From Clostridiales bacterium UBA2658 (GTDB lineage: Bacteria; Bacillota; Clostridia; Oscillospirales; Oscillospiraceae): DNA of 7,710 nt. How positions within the stretch are numbered: position 1 is the stretch's first letter; each line of letters begins with the position of its first letter. The translations under genes and the position numbers were made by a program. The notes below the pieces were generated by a model. It searched no databases, was not told the origin of the DNA, and worked only from the letters and a program-made list of their open reading frames with translations. The stretch spans positions 10,389-18,098 of the forward strand of contig DEMY01000043.1 in the NCBI GenBank assembly GCA_002359425.1, written 5' to 3'. Shown in pieces: positions 1-5,249 of the stretch.

Positions 1-470
1 ACGCCAGGCTCGGCGGGCTGGGCCGGCTTCGGCTTCGCCGTGCGCGCGCGGCGGCGTTTTTCAGCGGGGGCGGGAAGCGGGACAGAGACGGTCACCGTCG
101 CCGTTCCAATCGTGGGCCTTACCTCCTCCGGCGCGTGGCGGCTTACCGCGATATCCTTCTGCTGCCAGTATTTGACGATGGCATCGTAGCCCGAATCGCG
201 CGAGAGAATGACATATTCATCCTTCGGCGCGCCGGCCACGCGGTAGCCAAGCTCGCTGGAGAGCTGAAAGTCCAGCGCGTTCTGCCCGACGCAGCACTCG
301 ACGAAGGTGAGCTTTTCCCAGATGCCGCCGAGCTTCGGCAGCGCCGTGAGCGGCACAGGCTGAGAGTTTTTTGTATAAAAAACGACGACTTCGCCGACCT
401 CCTCGTCACGCAAGACAGCGTCTATCCACGCCGCGCCGATATTTTCTGTGTCTAAAAAGTAAATTCGCAT
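1..470 (-). CDS. PIN-like domain nuclease (3' end beyond the window)
   Basis: This reading frame is open from an ATG at 470 to the left edge, giving 156 visible residues. It begins MRIYFLDTENIG and continues with NALDFQL (Asp67) and LSRDSGYDAI (Asp92, Asp96). The spaced acidic residues D7, E9, D67, D92 and D96 are laid out like a PIN-fold metal site, and the pattern LDTEN...NALDFQL...SRDSGYD...YW matches a family of stand-alone PIN-like proteins in Firmicutes. Such proteins are presumed RNases, but no substrate can be read from the sequence. After about residue 130 the protein becomes rich in Pro, Ala, Lys and Arg (AEKRRRARTAKPKP), a basic linker that probably leads to another domain or a nucleic-acid-binding tail off the window. 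The start is chosen because GGAG lies 6 nt upstream; an in-frame ATG at 482 lacks such a site. It has its own promoter and no visible operon partner. Confidence 0.8.
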   Translation of the reverse strand, partial: MRIYFLDTENIGAAWIDAVLRDEEVGEVVVFYTKNSQPVPLTALPKLGGIWEKLTFVECCVGQNALDFQLSSELGYRVAGAPKDEYVILSRDSGYDAIVKYWQQKDIAVSRHAPEEVRPTIGTATVTVSVPLPAPAEKRRRARTAKPKPAQPAEPG

Positions 471-482
471 TGTATTCTCCAT

Positions 483-533
483 CCGGCAAGAGCCGGTTTT
501 TTTCGGTATCGGGGTAAATTCCGGCCTTGCCGG
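483..533 (-). promoter_or_regulatory. Two-hairpin leader of the PIN-like gene
   Basis: In the transcript of the PIN-like gene the leader holds CCGGC-AAG-GCCGG (533-521) and CCGGC-TCTT-GCCGG (496-483). The second hairpin ends only 4 nt before the GGAG ribosome site. The 5' side of the first (CCGGCAAG) is perfectly complementary over 8 nt to the 3' side of the second (CTTGCCGG), so the two could exchange partners. On the opposite strand the hairpin at 483-496 is followed by seven T and would read as a small intrinsic terminator. Regulation is inference; the hairpins are seen directly. Confidence 0.35.
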
Positions 534-546
534 TTCCGACGCACAT

Positions 547-575
547 ATTATAACAACTTTGCCCCGTAAATGCAA
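547..575 (-). promoter_or_regulatory. Sigma-A-type promoter for the PIN-like gene
   Basis: Read on the - strand, TTGCAT (575-570) is followed by exactly 17 nt and a perfect TATAAT (552-547). Transcription would start near 540, giving a leader of about 70 nt before the ATG at 470. Similarity to consensus and ideal spacing make this one of the best promoters in the window. Confidence 0.75.
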
Positions 576-576
576 A

Positions 577-847
577 TAATACGGATTTTTATGGAGGAGT
601 TACAGCACTTGATGGGCATAATTGTGCATTTCAGCGTTTTGGCGGTCGGAAATCTTAGTAGCTTATCCACGTTTTTATGCTTATTTTGTCCTTCGATATC
701 CTCTGGCCCTCTTGGGACGATACCTGTGCGGGCGCGGTTTCCTCCTGCGCAGTTCGGGAAAATCGAGGCTGCCCTCTGCCGCGCAGGGCGAAGTCCGTCT
801 GTGCCTGCGTACATGAGAAAAAATTTGAGAAAATTTACAATATCGGA
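577..847. other. Gene-free stretch with a rod-like foldable segment (714-796)
   Basis: No convincing gene is seen here: the open frames have no ribosome site and no recognisable protein. On the + strand a rod-like fold can be drawn. GGAC 715-718 pairs with GTCC 793-796, GCGCGG 732-737 with CCGCGC 779-784, and GCAGTTCG 749-756 with CGAG/CTGC 764-772 (one bulged G), with an asymmetric internal bubble between the last two stems. The shape is loosely like a small regulatory RNA such as 6S RNA, but I see no conserved 6S sequence, no clear promoter and no T-run. A single near-DnaA-box (TTATCCACG, 663-671) is probably chance. Confidence 0.2.
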
Positions 848-876
848 TTGCTTTCCACAGCGTTTTGTCCTATTAT
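848..876 (+). promoter_or_regulatory. Sigma-A-type promoter for the DUF6465 gene
   Basis: TTGCTT (848-853), a 17-nt spacer and TATTAT (871-876) form a good vegetative promoter. Transcription would start near 883 and leave a leader of about 70 nt before the ATG at 952. Confidence 0.65.
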
Positions 877-951
877 GGAGCTATAAATCACCCGCAGGCA
901 TCTCCCCTCTATACGCAGGCCTTACAAACATATTTAAAGGAGTGACTCGGT

Positions 952-1533
952 ATGGCGGACATCAAGTTGAACCCGGATGAGATCATGGAAAAGCTGGAGC
1001 CTGTCGGCGACGCTGTTGCGAAAGTTAGCAAGGCCGTCGGCGAAAAAGCCAGAGAAGGCCAGAAGATGATAGAAGAAAAAGCCAGAGAGGCTGGTAAGGC
1101 TGTAGGCGAAAAAGCCGAGGACGGACGCAGAAATATCGAGTCCAAGGCGAAGGAAGCTGGAAAAGCTGCCGGCGAAAAGGCAAAAGAGGTGGGCAAAACA
1201 GCCGGGGATAAAGCCAGAGCAGCTGGAAAGACCGCTGGTGATCTGGCAGTCGAAGCCGGAAGAAACGCCGGCGTGAAGGCCAAAGAAAATCACGAGAAGG
1301 TGCAGGCAAAGGCAAAGCAGGCAGGCCGCGAGGGAACCTCCGCTGTGACGCCCATCATCTATGTCCAGTATGGGGAGCGGGAATTCAATTGCGACGAGCT
1401 TGTTGAGCGCGCCAAGGCCGACTATCGCGAGAAAAACAAGGGCGGTGTCCTCTCCTGCAAGCTCTATGTAAAGCCCGAGGAAAACGCGGTTTATTATGTT
1501 ATCAGCGGCAAGGAAGGCAAGATCGAACTCTGA
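952..1533 (+). CDS. 11-residue-repeat (LEA-like) protein with C-terminal DUF6465 domain
   Basis: This 193-residue protein starts at an ATG with AAAGGAG 9 nt upstream. Residues 1-29 form a short acidic and basic helix (NPDEIMEKLEPVGD). Residues 30-128 are nine uninterrupted 11-residue repeats of the type GEKAKEAGKAA. They should form a long amphipathic helix, as in LEA group 3 and apolipoprotein-like repeats. Residues about 134-193 (IIYVQYGEREFNCDELVE ... KLYVKPEENAVYYVISGK ... GKIEL) match the DUF6465 domain, a small domain of unknown function common in Clostridia. From memory, DUF6465 proteins usually carry a Lys/Ala-rich N-terminal tail, so the 11-mer array is a variation. There is no signal peptide or membrane segment, so the protein is probably cytoplasmic. 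A role in binding membranes, nucleic acid or protecting cell components is only inference. It is transcribed alone, between its own promoter and terminator. Confidence 0.85.
   Translation: MADIKLNPDEIMEKLEPVGDAVAKVSKAVGEKAREGQKMIEEKAREAGKAVGEKAEDGRRNIESKAKEAGKAAGEKAKEVGKTAGDKARAAGKTAGDLAVEAGRNAGVKAKENHEKVQAKAKQAGREGTSAVTPIIYVQYGEREFNCDELVERAKADYREKNKGGVLSCKLYVKPEENAVYYVISGKEGKIEL
1039..1335 (+). repeat. Nine tandem 33-bp coding units (11-residue repeats)
   Basis: Starting at Gly30 of the DUF6465 protein, the sequence divides cleanly into nine 11-residue units with no insertions. Most begin G/E-E/D-K-A and have Ala/Gly near position 7 and Ala, Ile or Val at position 11. The DNA copies have diverged considerably while the protein period is kept, which suggests selection on the helix rather than recent slippage. 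Confidence 0.8.
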
Positions 1534-1559
1534 TCTTTTTAAGGAACAAACGATAAACT

Positions 1560-1590
1560 GGGCTGGCAGCCGCCGGCCCTGTTTCTTTCC
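1560..1590 (+). terminator. Terminator after the DUF6465 gene
   Basis: GGGCTGGC (1560-1567) pairs with GCCGGCCC (1572-1579), an 8-bp GC-rich stem with one G-U pair and a 4-nt loop. It is followed by the T-rich tail TGTTTCTTTCC. The hairpin lies 26 nt after the stop codon. Confidence 0.65.
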
Positions 1591-1627
1591 TGGACGCTTC
1601 ATTTTTGGTTGAAGGACTGAAAAAAAT

Positions 1628-2386
1628 ATGCCTGATGCTCTCTATAAAACGGCTCCACATTTTGTGGCTTATCTCGACCTTTTGGCCGGGAAAAAACTGA
1701 TTCACGAGGCGGAGGACGAGTCGTTGAACCGCCTGCATTATCTTTTGCAGGCCGCGATCGATTCCGGCGCGCACGGCTCGAACGCAATCTTTCCAAAGTG
1801 CAAGATAAAGGTTTTTTCAGACAATATCATCATTGCCTGCCGTCTGACCGGTACGCCGGAGCGGGACCTTTCCCGCGTCCGCGCCACGCTGACGCTCGTC
1901 TCCGCCATCCAGATTGTTGGCATGGAAATGTACCATTACCTGTTTCGCGGCGGCGCGACCGTCGGAAATCTTTTTATCGACAGTGTCATGGTCTGGGGTT
2001 CCGCTCTTGTGCGTGCGACGGAGCTGGAAAGCGAGCTGGCCGTTTATCCGCGCGTCATTGCCGACGACTCCCTCATGGAGCTGCTGGCAAAGGATGCGGA
2101 TACGGCGGATGGAAATTGCGAAAAATACTGCCTTTCGCGGGATGCGGACGGAAAGTATTATCTCGACTATCTGGGCGCGTATTTTAGATTGCCCCAATCG
2201 GTCGAACGCGCGGCCTTCATCGCTGAAAACGAGACGTATTTCCGCACGCATCTAGCGGGTGAGACCGGCGCCGCGCGCGAAAAGCTCGCATGGCAGACCT
2301 CTTATTTGAAATGGTATGCCGAGATCGCACAGGAAGCGGCCGAAACCGTCCGCCGCAAAGAGGAGACGGAGAAGGCGGAAGAATAG
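1628..2386 (+). CDS. Class III nucleotidyl-cyclase-like protein, unusual active site
   Basis: This 252-residue protein has no signal peptide or membrane segment. I recognise the motif order of a family of poorly studied stand-alone proteins: FVAYLDLL (Asp17), KVFSDNIIIA (Asp65), YLFRGGATVG (107-113), VWGSALVRATELES (122-135) and YPRVIADDSL (140-149). The C-terminal half has YLDYLGAYF and a closing KLAWQTSYLKWY. These line up with class III adenylyl/guanylyl cyclases: two metal Asp on strands, a GIHTG-like turn, then a segment like WGDTVNLASRMES. In that last segment Val128 and Glu132 replace the Asn and Arg that stabilise the transition state, so cyclase activity is doubtful; a divergent polymerase or a sensor is possible. 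The ATG is the only reasonable start, as a stop codon lies 18 nt upstream. GAAGGA sits 11 nt before it, a slightly long spacing. No promoter of its own is clear. The fold assignment is inference from motifs. Confidence 0.65.
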   Translation: MPDALYKTAPHFVAYLDLLAGKKLIHEAEDESLNRLHYLLQAAIDSGAHGSNAIFPKCKIKVFSDNIIIACRLTGTPERDLSRVRATLTLVSAIQIVGMEMYHYLFRGGATVGNLFIDSVMVWGSALVRATELESELAVYPRVIADDSLMELLAKDADTADGNCEKYCLSRDADGKYYLDYLGAYFRLPQSVERAAFIAENETYFRTHLAGETGAAREKLAWQTSYLKWYAEIAQEAAETVRRKEETEKAEE

Positions 2387-2406
2387 ATCATTTTTTGCGT
2401 TATGGA

Positions 2407-2643
2407 TTATTTCGCCGCTGCGACGGCCCCCAGAATGAGGCCAATCGCGCCTTCTATATTGAAACGGGCGCTGTGTATCGTGAGGTTGTAGCGCTCCGCC
2501 CTGCCCCATGCGGTCGTATAGTGCCTGTTATGATTTGCGGTCGGTGCGCGTCGGGGCTTCCAGCGCCTTTTCACGGGGAACGCCGTAGTAGAACCCAAAC
2601 GCGTAAGCGACGCTTTTCCCCCCGCCGTTTTACAGGTTCGATG
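2407..2643 (-). pseudogene. C-terminal remnant of a cytidylate-kinase-like gene
   Basis: The last part of this leftward frame reads ANHNRHYTTAWG, then ERYNLTIHSARFNIEGAIGL, before a TAA at 2409-2407. That matches the end of the cytidylate-kinase-like family (Cytidylate_kin2), typically RANYYRYYTG..WG....YDLCLDS..LGIEGAVELI. Just upstream, in another frame, lies YGVPREKALEAPTRTDRK, which fits the preceding YG(V/L)..KEA..LIRKTDK segment. The two halves join only by a frameshift near 2535-2545. A further in-frame TAA occurs close to 2630, and everything N-terminal, including the P-loop, is missing. The remnant abuts the stop codon of the transporter gene, so the rest was probably lost in a rearrangement at that junction. 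It cannot encode a working kinase. The family assignment is from remembered motifs. Confidence 0.65.
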
Positions 2644-2644
2644 C

Positions 2645-4018
2645 TTAGCTAAGATAGCGGCCATAGATACAAAGCATCGACACAAGCGTGACCATGATGG
2701 TTGCAGGAGCACAGTACTTGCAGTATTTGCCCCAAGTGATATCGTGGCCACTCTTCGCGGCGATGGAGGTGCCGACGACGTTTGCGGAAGCACCGATCGG
2801 AGTGCCGCTGCCGCCGAGGTCAGCGCCCATCGCCAACGTCCATGCCAGCAGGTTGAGGTCAACGCCCGAGATCGCCGCCGCCATGTCGCGGATGACCGGG
2901 ACCATCGTCGCGGCGAACGGAATATTGTCAACGAAGGCGCTCGCGATTGCGGCGACCCAGATGACGATGGCGACCATGAGATAGACGTTGCCGTGACTCA
3001 TGTTGTCGATAAAGGTGGCAATAAGCTTGAGAATGCCCGTCTCCTCCAGCCCGCCGACGACAATGAACAGGCCTACGAAGAACAAAAGCGTTTTGTAGTC
3101 GAGGTTTGTGAGGATGGATGCGGTCTGCTTTTTGTCCGTTGTGATTGCCGCCGTGAGGAGTGTGAGCGCCGCCGCAATAACGCCGATGAATGCCACTGAA
3201 AGCGTCGTCTGCGCGTGCGTTACGAGAAGAACGACGACGAGCAGGAAAACGACGATGTTTGCAATAAAGGCTTTTTTGTTCGTAATTGCATCCTTCGGAT
3301 CTGGATAGATAATGTCCGGATCGCGCAGAGCCTCGCTATCCCTGAGTTCCTTGCGGAAACAGAGGTAGAAGTAGATGATGGCGAAAATAAAGCAGATGCC
3401 CGCAATCACACCGGTGTTCAATAAAAAGTCGAAGAACGACAGGTGCAGGGAGGTGCCGATGATGATGTTTGGCGGGTCGCCGCACATGGTGGACGAGCCG
3501 CCAAGGTTCGCGCAGAATATTTCTGTGAGTATCATCGGGACTGGGTCGAACTTCAGCGTTTTTGCAAGCTCAACTGTGACGGCTGCGAGAAACAGAATAA
3601 CCGTGATGCTATCGATAAACATTGCAAGCAGGGTGGAGATCGTTCCAAAGCAGACGAGAAGCGGCACCGTATGGTAGTTGACCTTTTTTGCAATCCAGAG
3701 GCAGAGCCAGTGGAAAACACCCGCGTTTCCAAGGCCCTCGACCATGATCATCATGCCTGCGATGAAAATGATCGTTTCCCAGTTGATGCCTACCGAGACG
3801 CCCTCGGATCCACCGTACCAGAAGCCGGTTGTGAAGATGGTCTTCACATTCAGCGTGTTCATGATGGCCTCCGTGCTGTGCATACAGAAGCCGAATACGA
3901 GCACGATGACCAAAAGACCACTGACGAGCGTGACAATCTGCCGCTCGACCCTGTCGAGGACGATCATCACGAACATCGTGAGAAAGATCGCGATTGCAAT
4001 GATTTGTGCTAAAGTCAT
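2645..4018 (-). CDS. ArsB/NhaD-type ion transporter
   Basis: The 457-residue integral membrane protein has about twelve hydrophobic segments and the internal two-fold repeat of the ion transporter (IT) superfamily. First-half signatures are AMFIDSITVIL (132-142) and NLGGSSTMCGDPPNI (171-185). Second-half counterparts are SAFVDNIPFAAT (360-371) and LGGSGTPIGASANV (401-414). The hydrophilic stretch 222-250 is the central cytoplasmic-type loop. Full-length family members are about 420-480 residues, so it looks complete. Relatives exchange Na+ for H+ (NhaD), extrude arsenite (ArsB) or carry organic anions. The substrate cannot be read here, although the GxPxN(I/V) motifs favour the ArsB/NhaD branch. 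The start at 4018 is chosen because GAGG lies 5 nt upstream; a longer frame would add 22 hydrophilic residues through the hairpin leader. It has its own promoter and a long structured leader, and no terminator is visible before the kinase remnant. Confidence 0.88.
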   Translation of the reverse strand: MTLAQIIAIAIFLTMFVMIVLDRVERQIVTLVSGLLVIVLVFGFCMHSTEAIMNTLNVKTIFTTGFWYGGSEGVSVGINWETIIFIAGMMIMVEGLGNAGVFHWLCLWIAKKVNYHTVPLLVCFGTISTLLAMFIDSITVILFLAAVTVELAKTLKFDPVPMILTEIFCANLGGSSTMCGDPPNIIIGTSLHLSFFDFLLNTGVIAGICFIFAIIYFYLCFRKELRDSEALRDPDIIYPDPKDAITNKKAFIANIVVFLLVVVLLVTHAQTTLSVAFIGVIAAALTLLTAAITTDKKQTASILTNLDYKTLLFFVGLFIVVGGLEETGILKLIATFIDNMSHGNVYLMVAIVIWVAAIASAFVDNIPFAATMVPVIRDMAAAISGVDLNLLAWTLAMGADLGGSGTPIGASANVVGTSIAAKSGHDITWGKYCKYCAPATIMVTLVSMLCIYGRYLS

Positions 4019-4042
4019 TTTTTCCTCAATTCTGTGTTGATT

Positions 4043-4130
4043 TTTTGTGTGCGTTCGCTGTGCCCGTGCGGGGAAAACGGGCACAGCGAACGTAGCCCGC
4101 TTTGCGTTTCGCGGTTCTTACACAAAACGC
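4043..4130 (-). promoter_or_regulatory. Structured leader RNA upstream of the transporter
   Basis: The leader contains a perfect 16-bp inverted repeat, CGTTCGCTGTGCCCGT (4052-4067) with its complement at 4077-4092 and a 9-nt loop. Around it, TTTTGTGT (4043-4050) is fully complementary to ACACAAAA (4120-4127), which would close a junction. Inside the junction CCGC (4097-4100) can pair with GCGG (4111-4114), and GCGTTT (4104-4109) with AAACGC (4125-4130) as an alternative. No T-run follows the big hairpin on either strand, so it is not an ordinary terminator. A three-way-junction regulatory RNA acting on the transporter is a reasonable inference. I do not recognise a named riboswitch class. Confidence 0.45.
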
Positions 4131-4140
4131 ATCTATAATA

Positions 4141-4169
4141 ATATTATACGCATCCGCCGCTTTTTTCAA
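4141..4169 (-). promoter_or_regulatory. Promoter of the transporter gene
   Basis: On the - strand TTGAAA (4169-4164) precedes an AT-rich block. With a 17-nt spacer the -10 would be TAATAT (4146-4141); a perfect TATAAT (4148-4143) also exists at a short 15-nt spacing. Transcription from here would give a leader of roughly 115 nt. Confidence 0.55.
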
Positions 4170-4401
4170 GGGTGGTCTTGGCCTTTTTTGGAAATTCTGT
4201 GCAGATGAAACTCGCGATATTGTAAAATAAATCCATCAAATAGATCTCAGAGGGGATCAATCGCAATTTCCGCAGCAAGAAAAACAAGGTCTGCACGTAT
4301 ATCAACTCGCAGAATATCGCTGTCGCGCAGAGGGACGCTTTGTATCGCTATTACGACTATTCCGAAAGGACACCGTATGAAGCGCGGTGACATTAATAAA
4401 T
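4170..4401 (+). other. Intergenic stretch with a possible gene remnant
   Basis: No intact gene is seen. On the + strand one frame is open from just after a TAG at 4241 to a TGA at 4388-4390. Its last residues, NIAVAQRDALYRYYDYSER, look protein-like rather than random. It has no start codon with a ribosome site, and its upstream frame is closed by TAA at 4223 and TAG at 4241, so at best it is the tail of a lost gene. I do not recognise the family. Confidence 0.2.
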
Positions 4402-4435
4402 AAAAAAGCGGCAGGAGCCTTTCGGCCTCTGCCGC
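4402..4435 (-). terminator. Intrinsic terminator (leftward)
   Basis: Read leftward, GCGGCAGAGGCC (4435-4424), a GAAA loop and GGCTCCTGCCGC (4419-4408) form a 12-position stem with one mismatch and one G-U pair, followed by six T (4407-4402). The strand is clear from the T-run. The transcript it ends is not obvious. The 100 bases to its right hold only short leftward frames without a start signal, one ending SDLIATFLLIAAGKIAGT at a TGA at 4440-4438, so the original gene may be lost. Confidence 0.7.
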
Positions 4436-4548
4436 ATTCAAGTTCCAGCGATTTTTCCAGCCGCAATCAGCAAAAAAGTTGCAATCAAATCGCTCCAAAA
4501 ACAATTGTCCGTCCTCGAATTTCCCAATCGGCATATAAGCGGATAAAC

Positions 4549-4594
4549 AAAAAAGTCCCGGAAGCATCTGAATTATCAGTTTTTCCGGGACTTT
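4549..4594 (-). terminator. Terminator behind the tRNA-Arg remnant
   Basis: Read leftward, AAAGTCCCGGAA (4594-4583) pairs perfectly over 12 bp with TTCCGGGACTTT (4563-4552), and the T-run is completed by the six A on the + strand at 4549-4554. It begins 7 nt beyond the CCA end of the tRNA-Arg fragment, the position expected for a tRNA terminator, which suggests it once ended the tRNA-Arg transcript. Confidence 0.8.
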
Positions 4595-4600
4595 CTATTG

Positions 4601-4630
4601 TGGTACGCCATGAGGAGGATTTCCGACCTT
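4601..4630 (-). repeat. Degenerate 3' end of tRNA-Arg, putative attachment site
   Basis: TGGTACGCCATGAGGA (4601-4616) is identical to 7029-7044, the CCA end, 3' acceptor strand and start of the T arm of the intact tRNA-Arg. The match continues after a 4-nt gap through CCGACCTT (4623-4630), with three substitutions in between that fall in the T arm. Nothing of the 5' half, D arm or anticodon arm remains, so it cannot make a tRNA. A copy of only the 3' end, downstream in the same orientation and next to a terminator, is what integration into a tRNA 3' end leaves behind. A partial tandem duplication of the tRNA is the alternative. Confidence 0.7.
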
Positions 4631-4721
4631 TTGTTTTGGATGCCTAAATGAAACAGACAATTAGTTTATCACTTAGTACGATTCTCGTTATTTCTCTCTA
4701 TATATTATATCATCTACAGCT

Positions 4722-5072
4722 ATGTCCGTTGGTGACGGGAACATGGCCGGTGGTCGCGGAGGTACGGGAGGCGGTTCAAGCACGTGCGACTGAAACGGTG
4801 GCGACGATTGCGTTCGAGCTACTGTTGTTACAGCAGAGAGAAAATAAGCTACAACTCCAATTGATCTTTCTAATATTAACACAAGCGGAGTTCGGAAGAA
4901 TTTGGGGAAAGTCAGCAAAATTTCATATGTAAATGGCGTTGCATTAAAACCTGATTCTGATAAGTATATAGCATATTCACCTGATAATTTAATGCCACGA
5001 ATGATAAGTACGAAGGCCATTAAAGCGAATATAGGGTACACATCAGTGACCCCGTTTCACCGCGGCGCGTAA
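4722..5072 (+). pseudogene. Broken fragment of a clostridial surface/exported protein gene
   Basis: One + frame runs from 4722 to a TAA at 5070-5072 and is interrupted by TGA at 4791 and TAA at 4845. Across both stops it still reads as one protein: a Gly-rich stretch (MAGGRGGTGGGSSTCD), then NGGDDCVRATVVTA, then TTPIDLSNINTSG, LGKVSKISYVNGVALKPDS and NLMPRMISTKA. The pattern VRATVV.A...TPIDLSN...GKVSKISY.NG.ALKP......MPRIIST resembles the middle of a large exported protein of unknown function that I recall from Oscillospiraceae and related clostridia. The N-terminal part and the long C-terminal part are absent. Reading TGA as Trp would fill only one gap, so recoding does not explain the breaks. 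The open frame on the opposite strand (118 residues) looks like a shadow. Family recognition is from memory and moderate. Confidence 0.5.
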
Positions 5073-5113
5073 CGAAAGCCCTGTCCGATACCCCAAATAT
5101 CTGTAAAATATGA

Positions 5114-5157
5114 CGCGGAGCCTGCCTCTTGAAGGGGGCAGGCTCTGCGCGGTTTTT
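5114..5157 (+). terminator. Terminator after the broken fragment
   Basis: CGCGGAGCCTGCC (5114-5126) pairs with GGCAGGCTCTGCG (5137-5149), 13 positions with one G-U pair, and five T follow at 5153-5157. It points rightward and lies 41 nt past the pseudogene stop, facing the 3' end of the leftward surface-protein frame. From 5158 to 5249 I see only a short palindrome, CCGGCTTTAGCCGG (5214-5227). Confidence 0.7.
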
Positions 5158-5249
5158 GGCAGTCAGGCTATTATTATAGTGTATAAGCGCCTTAGATCCT
5201 CAGCTTTGCATCTCCGGCTTTAGCCGGGTGTATATGAATTTTGCTGTAA

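Noticed and set aside
570..980. 136-residue open frame on the + strand
   Set aside because: It starts inside the -35 box of the opposite promoter, has no recognisable family, and runs through the DUF6465 promoter, ribosome site and start codon.
1039..1335. CRISPR array or recent tandem DNA repeat
   Set aside because: The 33-bp units are diverged coding sequence with no conserved repeat or spacer structure; the period is only at protein level.
934..1602. 222-residue open frame on the - strand opposite the DUF6465 gene
   Set aside because: It is a shadow of the 11-mer repeat gene, whose + frame has a promoter, ribosome site, domain match and terminator.
3443..4012. 189-residue open frame on the + strand
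   Set aside because: Charged low-complexity translation lying opposite the transporter; the transporter motifs prove the other strand is coding.
4077..4092. Large hairpin before the transporter as an intrinsic terminator
   Set aside because: Neither strand has a T-run directly after the stem; on the - strand it is followed by CACACAAAA.
4144..4236. 30-residue ATG frame on the - strand before the transporter (MDLFYNIASF...)
   Set aside because: Its stop codon falls within the -10 box of the transporter promoter and it has no good ribosome site, so it is not a leader peptide of that transcript.
4688..5041. 118-residue open frame on the - strand
   Set aside because: It overlaps the + strand remnant that shows a coherent family pattern. 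The - translation has a Pro-rich tail that is just the complement of the Gly-rich stretch, and no ribosome site.
4722..5072. TGA recoding (Trp or selenocysteine) in the broken fragment
   Set aside because: A TAA follows in the same frame, the N-terminal part is missing, and the intact genes in the window use the standard code.
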